NCBI GenBank assembly: GCA_036787955.1
Contig: DAIQOI010000008.1
Location: 1-64,000 of the forward strand
Direction of reading: 5' to 3'
DNA length: 64,000 nucleotides
Source of the DNA: UBA2336 sp036787955
GTDB lineage: Bacteria; Bacteroidota; Bacteroidia; Cytophagales; Cyclobacteriaceae
Below, in pieces: positions 25,967 through 36,700 of the stretch (positions are counted from its first letter, which is position 1; each line of letters starts with the position of its first letter). Under the pieces are notes generated by a model, which did no database searches, was not told the origin of the DNA, and saw only the letters and a list, made by a program, of their open reading frames with translations. The translations under genes and the position numbers were made by a program.

Positions 25967-27913
25967 ATGGCTGAATTGTTGTGGAATCCTTCGGAAGAAA
26001 TAAAAGAAAAAGCCAATCTTACTGCATATCTCAGGTGGCTTAATAACAGAGGCTTGCTTTTCTCGGACTACCACAAACTGTGGGAGTGGTCAGTTGCCAG
26101 TCCGGAGGAATTCTGGAAATCTCTGTGGCAGTATTTTGATATTCGGCATGAAGGTGAAATAACTGCTGTGATGCAGGGTTCCCGGATGCCGCACATCAGC
26201 TGGTTTGAGGGAACTTATCTTAACTATGCCGAGCATATTTTCAGAAAAAACACAACACGGTATCCGGCTGTAATCAGCTTGGATGAACAGGGCAAAGTGA
26301 AAGAAATTACGTGGCAAGAGCTGGTTAACAACGTTTCTTCCCTGCAGCAGTTTTTAAAGGCACAAGGTTTACAAAAAGGTGATCGCGTAGCTGCCTATCT
26401 TCCCTGCATACCCGAGGCCACCATGGCCTTCCTGGCTACAGCAAGCCTGGGCGCAATATGGTCTTCGTGCTCGCCCGACTTCGGATTACAGGCTGTACTC
26501 GATCGGTTTGCCCAGATTGAACCGGTAATATTGTTTACGGTGATGAATTACCGCTACAACGGCAACATACATGACAAATCCGATGTGGTTCAGTCGGTTG
26601 TGCAGGCAATCCCGTCTATCAGGTATGTTGTTGTTATCAATGCAGCCAGTCTTCCGCAGGACAGCCGGTACACAACCTGGGAACAGGCCATTGCCCGGCC
26701 AGCTGCAACCGTACAATTTGAGCGTGTGCCCTTTTCCCATCCGCTCTGGGTCTTGTATTCATCCGGCACCACCGGTATGCCCAAAGCTATGGTACACAGC
26801 CATGGCGGTATTCTGCTTGAACACCTGAAATACCTTACCTTTCATAACGATATTCATCCCGGCGAGAGATGCTTCTGGTTTACCACTACCGGATGGATGA
26901 TGTGGAATTATATTCAAAGTAGCCTGTTGTGCGGGGGCACCCTGGTTTTATACGATGGCAGCCCTTCCTTTCCGGATCTGAACAGGCTTTGGAAGATGGC
27001 GGATGACTTAACCATCGCTCACTTCGGCACCAGTGCCGCATTCATTATAAGCTGCGCAAAAGCCGGCATTAATCCGGGGAAAAGCTTCAAATTAACCAAC
27101 CTTCGATCCGTTGGCTCAACAGGCAGCACACTGCCACCTGAAGGATTTAACTGGATTTACACCTACGTAAAAAAGGATGTATGGCTGGCCTCCATCAGCG
27201 GAGGTACCGATGTTTGCAGCGCTTTTGTAGGCGGTAACCCCCTGTTACCTGTATATGCCGGTGAAATTCAATGCAGAGCGCTTGGCAGCAAGGTAGAAGC
27301 ATTTGATCAGAGCGGTAAACCGGTAGAAGAGCAGGTGGGTGAAATGGTCATTACAAAACCCCTTCCGTCCATGCCCGTGTATTTCTGGAATGATAAGCAC
27401 TTTGAAAGATATACTGAAAGTTATTTCGAAATGTTTCCCGGAGTATGGCGACATGGCGATTGGATTAAAATAACCAGGCGTGGCGGAGTAATTATTTACG
27501 GCCGATCGGATGCCACATTAAACCGTGCCGGGGTGCGAATTGGCACAAGTGAAATTTACAGGGCGGTGGATAAAGTAGCCGAAGTATCCGACAGCCTGAT
27601 TGTATGTATTGAGCTGCCCGGTGGCAATTTCTGGATGCCGCTTTTTGTAAAGCTGAAAGAAGGAGTGACACTGACTGAGTCATTGAAAAAAACAATTAAC
27701 GACACCATCCGGTTGGCAACAAGTCCGAGGCACGTACCGGATGAGATAATAGCGATTGAAGACATTCCTTACACCATCAGCGGAAAAAAAACCGAAACAC
27801 CGGTTAAAAAAATCCTGATGGGATCCAGGCCGGAAGAGGTAATCAATCCGGGTGCCTTGCGAAACCCTGAATCGCTGAACCTTTATACCAAATACATGCG
27901 CACAAAACAGTAA
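25967..27913 (+). CDS. acetoacetate-CoA ligase
   Basis: A 648-residue AMP-forming ligase. The N-terminal ACS-type cap (LWNPSEEIKEKANLTAYLRW) is typical of acetoacetyl-CoA synthetase. The P-loop YSSGTTGMPKAMVHSHGG lies near residues 263-280. GDWIKITRRGGVIIYGRSDATLNRAGVRIG is the adenylation hinge, and SGKKTETPVKKIL carries the catalytic lysine. It activates acetoacetate for lipid or ketone-body use. The start is 3 nt after ribF. Confidence 0.93.
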   Translation: MAELLWNPSEEIKEKANLTAYLRWLNNRGLLFSDYHKLWEWSVASPEEFWKSLWQYFDIRHEGEITAVMQGSRMPHISWFEGTYLNYAEHIFRKNTTRYPAVISLDEQGKVKEITWQELVNNVSSLQQFLKAQGLQKGDRVAAYLPCIPEATMAFLATASLGAIWSSCSPDFGLQAVLDRFAQIEPVILFTVMNYRYNGNIHDKSDVVQSVVQAIPSIRYVVVINAASLPQDSRYTTWEQAIARPAATVQFERVPFSHPLWVLYSSGTTGMPKAMVHSHGGILLEHLKYLTFHNDIHPGERCFWFTTTGWMMWNYIQSSLLCGGTLVLYDGSPSFPDLNRLWKMADDLTIAHFGTSAAFIISCAKAGINPGKSFKLTNLRSVGSTGSTLPPEGFNWIYTYVKKDVWLASISGGTDVCSAFVGGNPLLPVYAGEIQCRALGSKVEAFDQSGKPVEEQVGEMVITKPLPSMPVYFWNDKHFERYTESYFEMFPGVWRHGDWIKITRRGGVIIYGRSDATLNRAGVRIGTSEIYRAVDKVAEVSDSLIVCIELPGGNFWMPLFVKLKEGVTLTESLKKTINDTIRLATSPRHVPDEIIAIEDIPYTISGKKTETPVKKILMGSRPEEVINPGALRNPESLNLYTKYMRTKQ

Positions 27914-27986
27914 ATCAATTTTTGAACACAAGCGCAGGTGGTCTATCTTGCAAGCCTTCATTATCTTAATTTCATACTTCAACCAT

Positions 27987-28337
27987 ATGCGAAAAACCCA
28001 TATCTCATTCGAAATAGAGTTAGATGGCCACAATATACCTTCCCGCATTCAGTGGACGGCCACCGATAAACCCACCGATGCACCCTCTGAAACAAAATCC
28101 ATTCACATAGCCCTGTGGGATACATCGGAAAAGAACACCTTAAGTATCTTTCTCTGGACCCGTGAAATGCCCGTGTATGAAATGAAACGTTTTTATATTG
28201 ATTGCCTGGGGAGCATGGCCCAAGGCATCCTCCAGGCCACCGGTGACAGTTTTTTTGCAGGGCAAACCCATGAATTATGTGAAAAGCTGGTAGAGCACCT
28301 CCGAACGGAAGCCAGCCGGCAGGACCAGGAATTATAA
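27987..28337 (+). CDS. gldC: gliding motility protein GldC
   Basis: A 116-residue protein matching GldC: RKTHISFEIELDGHNIPSRIQW, then TDAPSETKSIHIALWD and MPVYEMKRFYIDCLGSMAQGI are family blocks. GldC is a small cytoplasmic accessory factor linked to type IX secretion and gliding. The frame opens at a TTG at 27948, but the ATG at 27987 gives the standard start. No other gld gene is in the window. Confidence 0.9.
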   Translation: MRKTHISFEIELDGHNIPSRIQWTATDKPTDAPSETKSIHIALWDTSEKNTLSIFLWTREMPVYEMKRFYIDCLGSMAQGILQATGDSFFAGQTHELCEKLVEHLRTEASRQDQEL

Positions 28338-28355
28338 GATTCGGTTTCGCAAACG

Positions 28356-28388
28356 TTTGTTTAATTTTCCGAAAATTTTGTACTTTTC
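28356..28388 (+). promoter_or_regulatory. promoter for the TonB receptor operon
   Basis: TTTG at 28356-28359 and TACTTTTC at 28381-28388 (7 of 8 matches to TAnnTTTG), separated by 21 nt. The predicted leader is about 75 nt. Confidence 0.5.
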
Positions 28389-28395
28389 AGAACAA

Positions 28396-28412
28396 TGCGA
28401 ATTTTATTCGCA
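28396..28412 (+). promoter_or_regulatory. hairpin/palindrome at the start of the TonB receptor leader
   Basis: TGCGAAT (28396-28402), 3 nt, ATTCGCA (28406-28412): a perfect 7-bp inverted repeat placed at or just after the predicted transcription start. It could be an operator or a 5' stabilising hairpin. Confidence 0.4.
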
Positions 28413-28467
28413 AAATTTAGTAAGCATAACATACTATTTACAAACCAACCCTAACCTGAACCAATCT

Positions 28468-31194
28468 ATGGAGAAGTTTTACAAATGTTTGTGGGTCCTG
28501 GCAATATGCGTTTTTGCAGGCCTCACCGAATCGTATGGCCAAACTACTGTTTCCGGAAAAGTAAAAGACGAAACCGGTACCCCCATGCCCGGGGTAAACA
28601 TAGTTGTGGCCGGCACAACCGATGGCACCGTCAGCGACCAAAACGGAGATTTTACCCTGACAACACAAAAGACAGCTCCGTTCAGGCTGCGTTTCTCATT
28701 CATCGGGTACCGCTCAAAAGAAGTTGAAGTAACCGGTGCAGCCACCGGCCTTGATGTGTCGCTTGAACCCGACCCGCTGGGACTTGATGAGGTGGTGATC
28801 ATCGGTCAGGGTGTGCGTTCCGACTTCCTGAGCGCCCCGGTGTCAGCCTATCGCGTGGGTGCGCTGGACATCCGCCAGGTACCTGCACCTGATTTTTACG
28901 AGGCTGTGGCCTACCAGCCGGGAGTGCAAATGCTGGCCGGCAGCATTAACTTTCAGTCGATGAACACACGCGGCTTTGCAACCATTGCCAACACCCGATT
29001 TGTTCAATGGGTGGATGGCATGGATACCGCTGCCCCCATCCTCAACTTCCCTACCGGCAACCTGGTGGGTATCAGCGAACTGGATGCCGAGAGCATAGAC
29101 CTGCTGCCGGGTGCTTCATCTGCCCTTTTCGGCCCCAATGCTTTCAACGGCATCATTGTGATGACCAGCAAGTCACCGTTTGAATACCAGGGGCTAAGTC
29201 TTACCGCCAAAGCCGGCGTTACAACCTCGCAGGCACAGGACGATGTTTTTCCCCAGTACAATTTCGGTTTCCGCTACGCCAAAGCGTTTAACAACAAGTT
29301 TGCCTTTAAAGTCAATTTCTCATGGACCGACATCACCGACTGGAAAGGAAACGATTACACCACCCACCGTCCCGATCCGGATAACCCGGTGCTGCAAACC
29401 GGACGACCTGATTTTGACGGACTTAACCTGTATGGTGATGAAACGGTAATTAACGTTCCGATTCCGGGATTCAGCCCCATTACCCGGACAGGTTGGAGAG
29501 AAGAAGATATCATTGACAGCTATAATGCCGGAAGCATGAAGTATGACGGAGCCCTGCATTATAAAATAAACCCGGATCTGGAGCTTATTTACACCTATCG
29601 GTTTGGCGGAGGTAATGCCATTTACCAGGGAAGTGAAAAATATGCCATCAGGGACTTCAACCAGCAGTTCCATAAAATTGAATTGAAAGGCAAGAACTTT
29701 TTTGTTCGTGCTTACAACACCCGCACCAATGCCGGTAACTCCTACAACATGAGTGCGTTGGGCGCCTACATGAACGAACGCTACTCTCCTTCAGCCTCGC
29801 AGTGGGTACCCGACTATATACTGGCGTTTAACGGTGCCATACCCGGTGTTACACCCGGCGATCATGCCGCAGCACGTGCTTACGCCGACCGCAACCGCCC
29901 TGCGGTGGGAACACCGCAATTCCGTGATTTGGTGGAAGGCGTTCGGAACGATTATTTCCAGCGCAATCCTCCCGGTGCCAAGTTTATTGACAAATCCAGG
30001 CTGTACCATGCCGAGTTCAATTACCGCTTTGATGACATTATCAAGTGGGCAGAAGTGCAGATTGGCGGTAATTTCAGAAGATATGACTTATTCTCGGATG
30101 CCACTGTTTACAACGAAGATGTGGATGGTGACGGAGTAGCGCAAGGAATAAAAATCGATGAATATGGTGCCTACCTTCAGGTTGCCAAGCAATTGGGCAA
30201 CCTGAAATTGACCGGCTCTATTCGCCACGACAAAAATGAAAACTTCGATGGGCTCTACACCCCACGCCTGTCAGCAGTTTATTCAGTGAATCAAAATAAC
30301 TTTATCCGGGCTTCCTTCCAGACCGGCTTCCGCAACCCCGACACACAGGCACAGTTCATATACCTCCCCACGGGTGGCGGCATACTGCTGGGCAGCACCC
30401 GTGCCAATGCAGCCCGCTATGGTGTACATGAAGGAGGTGCCTATACCTTCAGTTCCTACCAGGCTTACAGGGCCTCGGGAGGAACTATTGCTGCTGACGG
30501 TAGCCTTGTGGGAGGTGATCCAAGTTTGCTTGAAACTGCCAACGTGCCCTACATCCGCCCCGAACGGCTTCAGTCAATCGAAGTAGGTTACAAAGGCTCT
30601 TTCAATAACCGGCTGCTGATTGATGTATTTGGTTTCTTCAATTCCTACAAAGATTTTATCGGAGACCAACTGATTGTGAGTAAAAACCCCACTACCCATA
30701 AAGGTCAACAGGTTAATGCCGGAACCCTCTGGTCACCCTATGTAAACTCACCCGAAAAAGTTACATCCTGGGGCTCAGGATTGAACATCAGCTATTCCTT
30801 GCTGAAGGGCTTCATGGTAACTGCCAACTACACGTATCAGGATTACAAAGCCAATGAAGAAGAATTTATTGCCGGTTTCAACACCCCCAATAACCGTGTG
30901 ATGGTTGGGCTCAGTAACCGGAATATCGGTAATACGGGTTTTGGGTTTAACATCAATTTCCGGTGGCAGGAAACCTTTATGTGGAACTCCGGATTTAGCC
31001 TTGCACAGAATGTACGCATACCTGAGTACGGAGTAGTGGATGCGATGATTAGTTATAAAATTTCTTCCATAAAGGGTACGCTGAAACTGGGTGGTACCAA
31101 CCTGTTTGGCGGAGATTACCGGCCGAATTTTGGATCCGGGTTTGTAGGGCAGCAGTACTACTTCTCGGTTACTTTTGACGACTTATTTAAATAA
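28468..31194 (+). CDS. SusC-like TonB-dependent receptor
   Basis: A 908-residue outer-membrane receptor. Signal peptide at MEKFYKCLWVLAICVFAG. A carboxypeptidase-regulatory-like domain follows (about 25-105, with GKVKDETGTPMPGVNIVVAGT). The TonB-box region is LDEVVIIGQG. The plug domain contains FYEAVAYQPGVQMLAGS and LPGASSALFGPNAFNGIIVM. A 22-strand barrel ends QQYYFSVTFDDLFK. A frame open from 28357 was not used because the ATG at 28468 gives the signal peptide. No SusD is present; a GDSL lipoprotein follows 24 bp later. The substrate may be a lipid or ester rather than a glycan. Confidence 0.92.
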   Translation: MEKFYKCLWVLAICVFAGLTESYGQTTVSGKVKDETGTPMPGVNIVVAGTTDGTVSDQNGDFTLTTQKTAPFRLRFSFIGYRSKEVEVTGAATGLDVSLEPDPLGLDEVVIIGQGVRSDFLSAPVSAYRVGALDIRQVPAPDFYEAVAYQPGVQMLAGSINFQSMNTRGFATIANTRFVQWVDGMDTAAPILNFPTGNLVGISELDAESIDLLPGASSALFGPNAFNGIIVMTSKSPFEYQGLSLTAKAGVTTSQAQDDVFPQYNFGFRYAKAFNNKFAFKVNFSWTDITDWKGNDYTTHRPDPDNPVLQTGRPDFDGLNLYGDETVINVPIPGFSPITRTGWREEDIIDSYNAGSMKYDGALHYKINPDLELIYTYRFGGGNAIYQGSEKYAIRDFNQQFHKIELKGKNFFVRAYNTRTNAGNSYNMSALGAYMNERYSPSASQWVPDYILAFNGAIPGVTPGDHAAARAYADRNRPAVGTPQFRDLVEGVRNDYFQRNPPGAKFIDKSRLYHAEFNYRFDDIIKWAEVQIGGNFRRYDLFSDATVYNEDVDGDGVAQGIKIDEYGAYLQVAKQLGNLKLTGSIRHDKNENFDGLYTPRLSAVYSVNQNNFIRASFQTGFRNPDTQAQFIYLPTGGGILLGSTRANAARYGVHEGGAYTFSSYQAYRASGGTIAADGSLVGGDPSLLETANVPYIRPERLQSIEVGYKGSFNNRLLIDVFGFFNSYKDFIGDQLIVSKNPTTHKGQQVNAGTLWSPYVNSPEKVTSWGSGLNISYSLLKGFMVTANYTYQDYKANEEEFIAGFNTPNNRVMVGLSNRNIGNTGFGFNINFRWQETFMWNSGFSLAQNVRIPEYGVVDAMISYKISSIKGTLKLGGTNLFGGDYRPNFGSGFVGQQYYFSVTFDDLFK

Positions 31195-31218
31195 TTAGCA
31201 ACCAGAAAATTTAAAATT

Positions 31219-32817
31219 ATGAAACGCTTCAGATTATATAGTTTATTGCTCACCCTCCTTCTGGTTTTAAGTTGCGAGCAGGAGATGCTGGTTCCACAGG
31301 CACCGGAACCGGAAGAGCCACCTACGGGAACCTCAGGAAGTGCAAACTTCACAAAGTTTGTTTCGATCGGTAACTCACTGACTGCCGGTTTCATGGCCGG
31401 GGCATTATTTGACTTCGGCCAGGAAAATTCATTCCCGGCCATCATGGCTGAGCATTTTGCTTATGTAAGTGAAAATGACCCATTCGATCAGCCGATGACG
31501 GGATCCACCAACGGGTGCTATAACCCCCCGTCATGCACACTGGGAAGATTAATCTTATTTGATGCAGATGGCCCGTCAGGTCCTTCCACAGCGCGGCCAA
31601 CACCAGCCGGATCCCCGGGGGTTCCTGCACCGTACAATACAACAAGCACTGATCATGCAAAATCACTCGCGCCCTATACCGGAAACAAAGCCAACCTGAA
31701 CAATTTCGGGGTGCCGGGTATTATTCTGGCCCACCTGAATGCCCCGCAGGCAGGTGACGTAAGTAATCCTACGCATCCGCTGTTCAACCCTTATTACGCC
31801 CGCTTTGCCAGCAATCCCGGAACCTCTACCATACTGGGAGATGCGTTGGGCACCAACCCCACTTTTGTTTCATTTTGGGTAGGCAACAACGATGTATTAG
31901 GTTATGCTGTGGGTGGCGCATCCAATCCCGCCATTCTCACTTCAGTAGCCGCGTTTTCAGCGCTGTTTAATGGCGCTATCGATGCCATTCTGGCCAATCC
32001 AAACCGGAAGGCCGTGGTAGGTAACATCCCCAATGTAACGGCCATTCCATACTTCCGTGTTGTGCCCTACAATCCGGTTCCGTTGGACGCCTCTACCGCC
32101 TCTGCACTTAGTTCGGCATTTTCCGGTTACAATAATGTTTTGGATGCCTTAAAACACCCCGCGTTTGGCAATGCCTACGGAACGCCAGAGCAACTTGAAG
32201 CAAGAAAAATTTCGTTTACCGCATCGACCAATAACAGGGTTGTGATTGTTGATGAGAGCCTGTTAGACTTGGGCGATGGATTTGATGAACTGGAGGACCT
32301 TGGCATTATTACCTCTGAGCAACGTGCAGCATTGGTACCATATGAGCAGGTTCGCCAGACTACGCCTGCCGACCGCCTGGTGCTACCGGCAGCTTCGTTC
32401 ATCGGCACTATTGTAGGCGGAAACCCCCAGCTTATTAACGGGATTACCGTGCCCCTGGCGGATCAATGGGTGCTTATTCCTTCGGAAATTGCAGAAATTA
32501 CCACGCGCATTAATGATTTCAACACAGTGATTTCCACGCGTGTAAGCGCTGAATCCCGGCTTGCCCTTGCCGATGTGAATGCAACGTTCTCGGCATTGGC
32601 TTCCGTTCCCGGGCAGGTGGTGGATGGCATCTTTATTAATGCTTCATTTGCACCCCCGGGTGGAGTGTTTTCTGAAGACGGAGTTCATCCCAACCCGCGC
32701 GGAGCTGCTTATATCGCGAAAATTTTTATTCAGGCTATAAACGCCAAGTTTGGCGCAACAGTACCTCTGCCGAACATTTCGAAGTACTACGGCACATATT
32801 ATCCGGTTAGCCCGTGA
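31219..32817 (+). CDS. SGNH/GDSL hydrolase family lipoprotein
   Basis: A 532-residue lipoprotein with lipobox LVLSC at residues 16-20. SGNH blocks are visible: block I FVSIGNSLTAGFMAG, with the nucleophile serine in GNSLT; the block III Asn in WVGNNDVLGY; and the catalytic Asp/His in EDGVHPNPRGAAYIA. The enzyme is likely surface or periplasmic and would act on esters. It is paired in an operon with the TonB receptor just upstream. Confidence 0.9.
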   Translation: MKRFRLYSLLLTLLLVLSCEQEMLVPQAPEPEEPPTGTSGSANFTKFVSIGNSLTAGFMAGALFDFGQENSFPAIMAEHFAYVSENDPFDQPMTGSTNGCYNPPSCTLGRLILFDADGPSGPSTARPTPAGSPGVPAPYNTTSTDHAKSLAPYTGNKANLNNFGVPGIILAHLNAPQAGDVSNPTHPLFNPYYARFASNPGTSTILGDALGTNPTFVSFWVGNNDVLGYAVGGASNPAILTSVAAFSALFNGAIDAILANPNRKAVVGNIPNVTAIPYFRVVPYNPVPLDASTASALSSAFSGYNNVLDALKHPAFGNAYGTPEQLEARKISFTASTNNRVVIVDESLLDLGDGFDELEDLGIITSEQRAALVPYEQVRQTTPADRLVLPAASFIGTIVGGNPQLINGITVPLADQWVLIPSEIAEITTRINDFNTVISTRVSAESRLALADVNATFSALASVPGQVVDGIFINASFAPPGGVFSEDGVHPNPRGAAYIAKIFIQAINAKFGATVPLPNISKYYGTYYPVSP

Positions 32818-32830
32818 TAAGAATAAGGTG

Positions 32831-32850
32831 TTAAATTGCATTAAATTGCA
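32831..32850. repeat. two tandem copies of a 10-bp unit
   Basis: TTAAATTGCA occurs twice, end to end, between the GDSL stop and the terminator. No function is apparent. Confidence 0.6.
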
Positions 32851-32856
32851 AAAAAA

Positions 32857-32879
32857 GGGCGGTTCATCCGCCCTTTTTT
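32857..32879. terminator. bidirectional terminator between convergent genes
   Basis: Stem GGGCGG/CCGCCC (32857-32862 with 32868-32873), 5-nt loop, six A before and six T after. It can serve the GDSL gene on the plus strand and the YdcF gene on the minus strand. Confidence 0.85.
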
Positions 32880-33639
32880 ATATGTACCCGGCCAGCCGAT
32901 AGGCTGTTATTCCTGTCCACTCTTTAACCAACTTGTGCCATATCACCCACGCTTCAACTTTAGGCACAAGGAGGACATCCAATGTAAAATAACGGGGGTG
33001 TGTGTAAAAATCGGTGCTGAACGCTGATACAGCCACTCCCTGCTTTTTAAAGCAGGCTACCGACCTGCGCATGTGAAAGCCCGAAGTGATGAGCAATGCG
33101 CTTCCGCCTGTTTGACGCAACATTTCAGCAACGGCTACAGCCGATTCATAGGTATTGCGCGATTCTTTTTCAACCGTAATGTGATTATAGGGAACGCCCA
33201 TCAGCACCAAAGCTTTGTAAATATCATCGGCCTCCTTTCTCGATGCGGTGAGCAGTCTTCCGCTACCACCACTGACAATAATGTGCCTGACGATGCCTTT
33301 TTTAAATAACTCAACGGTATGAATTACGCGATCCGCTCCATGGTGAAAGTACACCCGATCGGGAGGTTGTTTATCGGTGCTGGTTACACCCGTGAGCAGT
33401 ACACCGTAATCATAAGTCTGATGCAAAGAATCATACGGGGTTGGCGGAACTTCCCACCACATCATCACTTCATTGGCGATAAATTCATTGGAAAAGAAAA
33501 TAAGCAGAAAGAATCCGCTGGCCAGCAACCGGGTGGCCCACCATTTGTTTTTGATCAGCGCGCCCAGCACCAGTAGCAAAACTGTTACTACCAGCGGCAT
33601 TACCAGGTAATTCAGGGTTTTGGAAAGAAAAAAAAACAT
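32878..33639 (-). CDS. YdcF family membrane protein (DUF218)
   Basis: A 253-residue protein. Two N-terminal membrane segments (about 10-30 and 36-55) precede a DUF218 Rossmann-like domain with VLLTGV, IIVSGGSGRLL, ESRNTYESAV and LLITSGFHMRRSVACF. Family members of this ElyC/SanA group act in envelope maintenance. The gene ends at the shared terminator. The ATG at 33639 is the only sensible start. Confidence 0.9.
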   Translation of the reverse strand: MFFFLSKTLNYLVMPLVVTVLLLVLGALIKNKWWATRLLASGFFLLIFFSNEFIANEVMMWWEVPPTPYDSLHQTYDYGVLLTGVTSTDKQPPDRVYFHHGADRVIHTVELFKKGIVRHIIVSGGSGRLLTASRKEADDIYKALVLMGVPYNHITVEKESRNTYESAVAVAEMLRQTGGSALLITSGFHMRRSVACFKKQGVAVSAFSTDFYTHPRYFTLDVLLVPKVEAWVIWHKLVKEWTGITAYRLAGYI

Positions 33640-33714
33640 GTTGCCTAGAATACCTTAATGAGCACAAGCAACAACAGAAGAAGGATGAAGATTATCATAA
33701 GACGACTTGCAAAG

Positions 33715-36700
33715 TTACTGTTTTTTGTACAAAGGATTAGTTAGCCTGTCGGCAAATTCGAGGCTTCTTCTTAATCCATCAAAATAAAGCAAAAATGCCA
33801 GAACAAAGGTCATGGACCAGATTACCCCCGTGTTAAAAAGCAGGGTATCGACATTTTTGTTCAGAAAGTGCTTCCTGGCCATGTAAAACTGGGCATCGAA
33901 ATCAACGATGTGATCGGGTTCCGGATCTTTATAGATGGGAAAGACCTTCTGGATAAGCCGGCCGTTTTTCTCGATTATCCGGTGCGGATCCGTAGTATTT
34001 TTCACCATTTCTGCAATGGCTTCATTATGATACGACAGTTTTAAATTTTCAAATTCCTTTTCCTTTTCGGGCGTATTGGTTAAGCTGTCAATCAGGCTTT
34101 CCTTTTCCATATCGGCCCGGTTGTATCGGCGGGTGTAGTAGGTTTTTAAACGATTCAGAAAGTCGGTTATATCCTGATAGAGGGTGGAATCAAATTTTCC
34201 ATCTTTCAACTTACCCAACCACTCCGGTTTAGCATTTACCCCCTCTGCCTCGCGCGAAAGTTCGTTGTATAGCAATTTCAGATTCCGAATATATTTATCC
34301 ACTACTTCACGATCGGGAGTGGAAAGGTTGTTCAGGCAAAACTGCAGCCTGGTTTCAAGCTCAGGTATGTAGTATAATTTTTTGAAATCGGCCTGTGCCA
34401 TAACTTTATCATATTCATAAAAATTTCGCTGAAAGCGATTGTCGCGAAATTGTGTAACCATACTTGCTTCAAAAGCCCAGCGCGATGCCATCAGATCGCC
34501 TACAAACGGCACCGTTTCAACGTTGCCAATGGAAGGGTTCAGTTTATCGAATTTCACCACTACCCCGCTCAAAATCAACTGTGGAATGATGAGCAGCGGT
34601 ATAAGAATATATATCGTTACAGCCGAATTAAATGCGGAAGAAATATTCAAACCCAACATGTTGGCAAAGCAGGAGGTGGTAAACAAAATGAGCCAATGCT
34701 GCCAGGCCATATCGCGGATTTCGAGGATGGCATTACCCACCAGAACAAATGTGAGCGTCTGCACCGCCGAAAGGGTAAATAATATTCCTGTTTTGGCCAT
34801 CAGATAACTACCCCGGCTAAGGTGCAGGAACGCCTCGCGTTTCAGTATTTTCCGGTCGCGGATGATTTCTTCTGCACTTACTGTAAGCCCCATAAACAGC
34901 GCCACGATAACCCCCATAAACAAATAAGCCGGAAGGTTGGGGTTGTGGGCAAAAATGTAGCCGGGAAACACGCGGTCGTCTACGTTATAATACCGCACAA
35001 TAAAAGCCAGTATAAATGCCAGAAGTGGCGCTTCCATCAGGTTGATAACCATATACTGGCTATTTCTGAACTTGGACTCCACATCTCTCCTGGCAAACAG
35101 CCACATCTGCCGCAAACGACCCGGCAGGCTTAACGAACTCTTTGGTACGGAATCTGGCTTCGCTGTGATAACCGGAAGTTTAACCGAACGCGTAAAAAGA
35201 TTATTCCATTGTTGTGGCGTAATTTTTCTTTCGCTCGTAAACTCACCGTATTCGTTTATAACCCGGGTTTCAACAATGTTAAATATTTGCTCAGGATTTA
35301 CATTGCCACATGCATAACACTCGCCTTCTTCACTTCCGATAAGGTTAATGCTCTTCCGAAAATAAACCACTGCATCCACGGGATTGCCATAATAAATCGG
35401 ATAGCCGCCCGTATCAAGAATCAAAAGCCTGTCAAACTTTTTGAAAATATCGGACGAAGGCTGATGAATAACGGAAAACACCAATTTTCCTTTCAGGGTC
35501 AATTCTTTCAACAGATCAATGATGTTTTCCGAATCGCGGGAAGAAAGCCCGCTGGTGGGCTCATCGCAGAACAGCACAGCAGGTTCACGCAGCAATTCCA
35601 GCCCGATGTTCAGCCGCTTACGCTGGCCCCCGCTGATGGTTTTTTGCAAAGGCGATCCAACCTTTAAATCTTTAATCTCCGAAAGACCCAGATCATTCAG
35701 CGTGCGCATAATCAGCGCGTCCACCTCAGCCTCAGTTTTGTTGCTAAAGCACAGCTTGGCCGCATAATAAAGGTTTTGATACACGGTAAGATCCTCAAGC
35801 AGTAAATCATCCTGTGGAACAAACCCGATTATTCCTTCTATTTTCTCAGGCTCCTTGTGTATGTCAACCCCGTTAATGCATACCCTGCCTTCGGCCGGTT
35901 TTTCTGTGCCATTTAGTACATGAAGAAGCGTGGATTTTCCGGAGCCGCTTGCACCCATAATGGCTACCAGGTGACCCGATTGCTCGGCAAGCGTAACATT
36001 CCGAAGTCCAAACTTTCCGTTCTTAAAGCGATAAGAAATGTTTTTTGCTTCAAATACAATTTGTTCGGAATCGCTGAACCGTTTGAACTCCCTGACTATT
36101 TCCACATAATAAACAGGTTCATCCCTGTCCCAGCGAAGCGTACTACCTACCGGCAACACCTGAACCAGCCCTTTTTTAAACGGCACACCATTGAGAAAAA
36201 CATTGTCGTTGCCCAGGTATTTTACGAAATACAGATCAACGGCCGGAAAAAAAGCCACGGCCAGCAATCCATTCAGGTGCTTCCGTATAATCTGTTTACC
36301 CTGTGAAAGACGGGCCGAAGAAACCACCACCAAAAAATTCGGACGATCAAGATCTTCGGCACGGGTGGCTTCCAGAAATACATATATGGCCTGGAGTTCA
36401 TCGTTTGTTATCTTGAAAGAATCTGCAACCAGTTTTACCAGCTCATTCTCCCGGCTGGTCAGGTTTTTATCAGCCAGCACAATACGAATCAACTCAACCA
36501 GAATAATCAGTTTCTGCCGCTGTGTTATCTCGGCCACGAGCGACTGACAGATGCGTTGCACGGACTTCTTTTCCTCCTGTAAATCCGCGCTTTTCCTTTC
36601 ATCGGAGTATGCAACAAAACGGGCAAGATAACTTTCTACCCTGGCCTCATTGACATGGTCAAGAAGAAACTGACGGATTTGTTCGCGTTCCTGCCGGTTA

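Noticed and set aside
33645..33698. A 17-codon hydrophobic minus-strand frame (MIIFILLLL and so on) between YdcF and the ABC transporter.
   Set aside because: Very short, with no recognisable family or clear translation signal. A hydrophobic frame of this size arises easily by chance.
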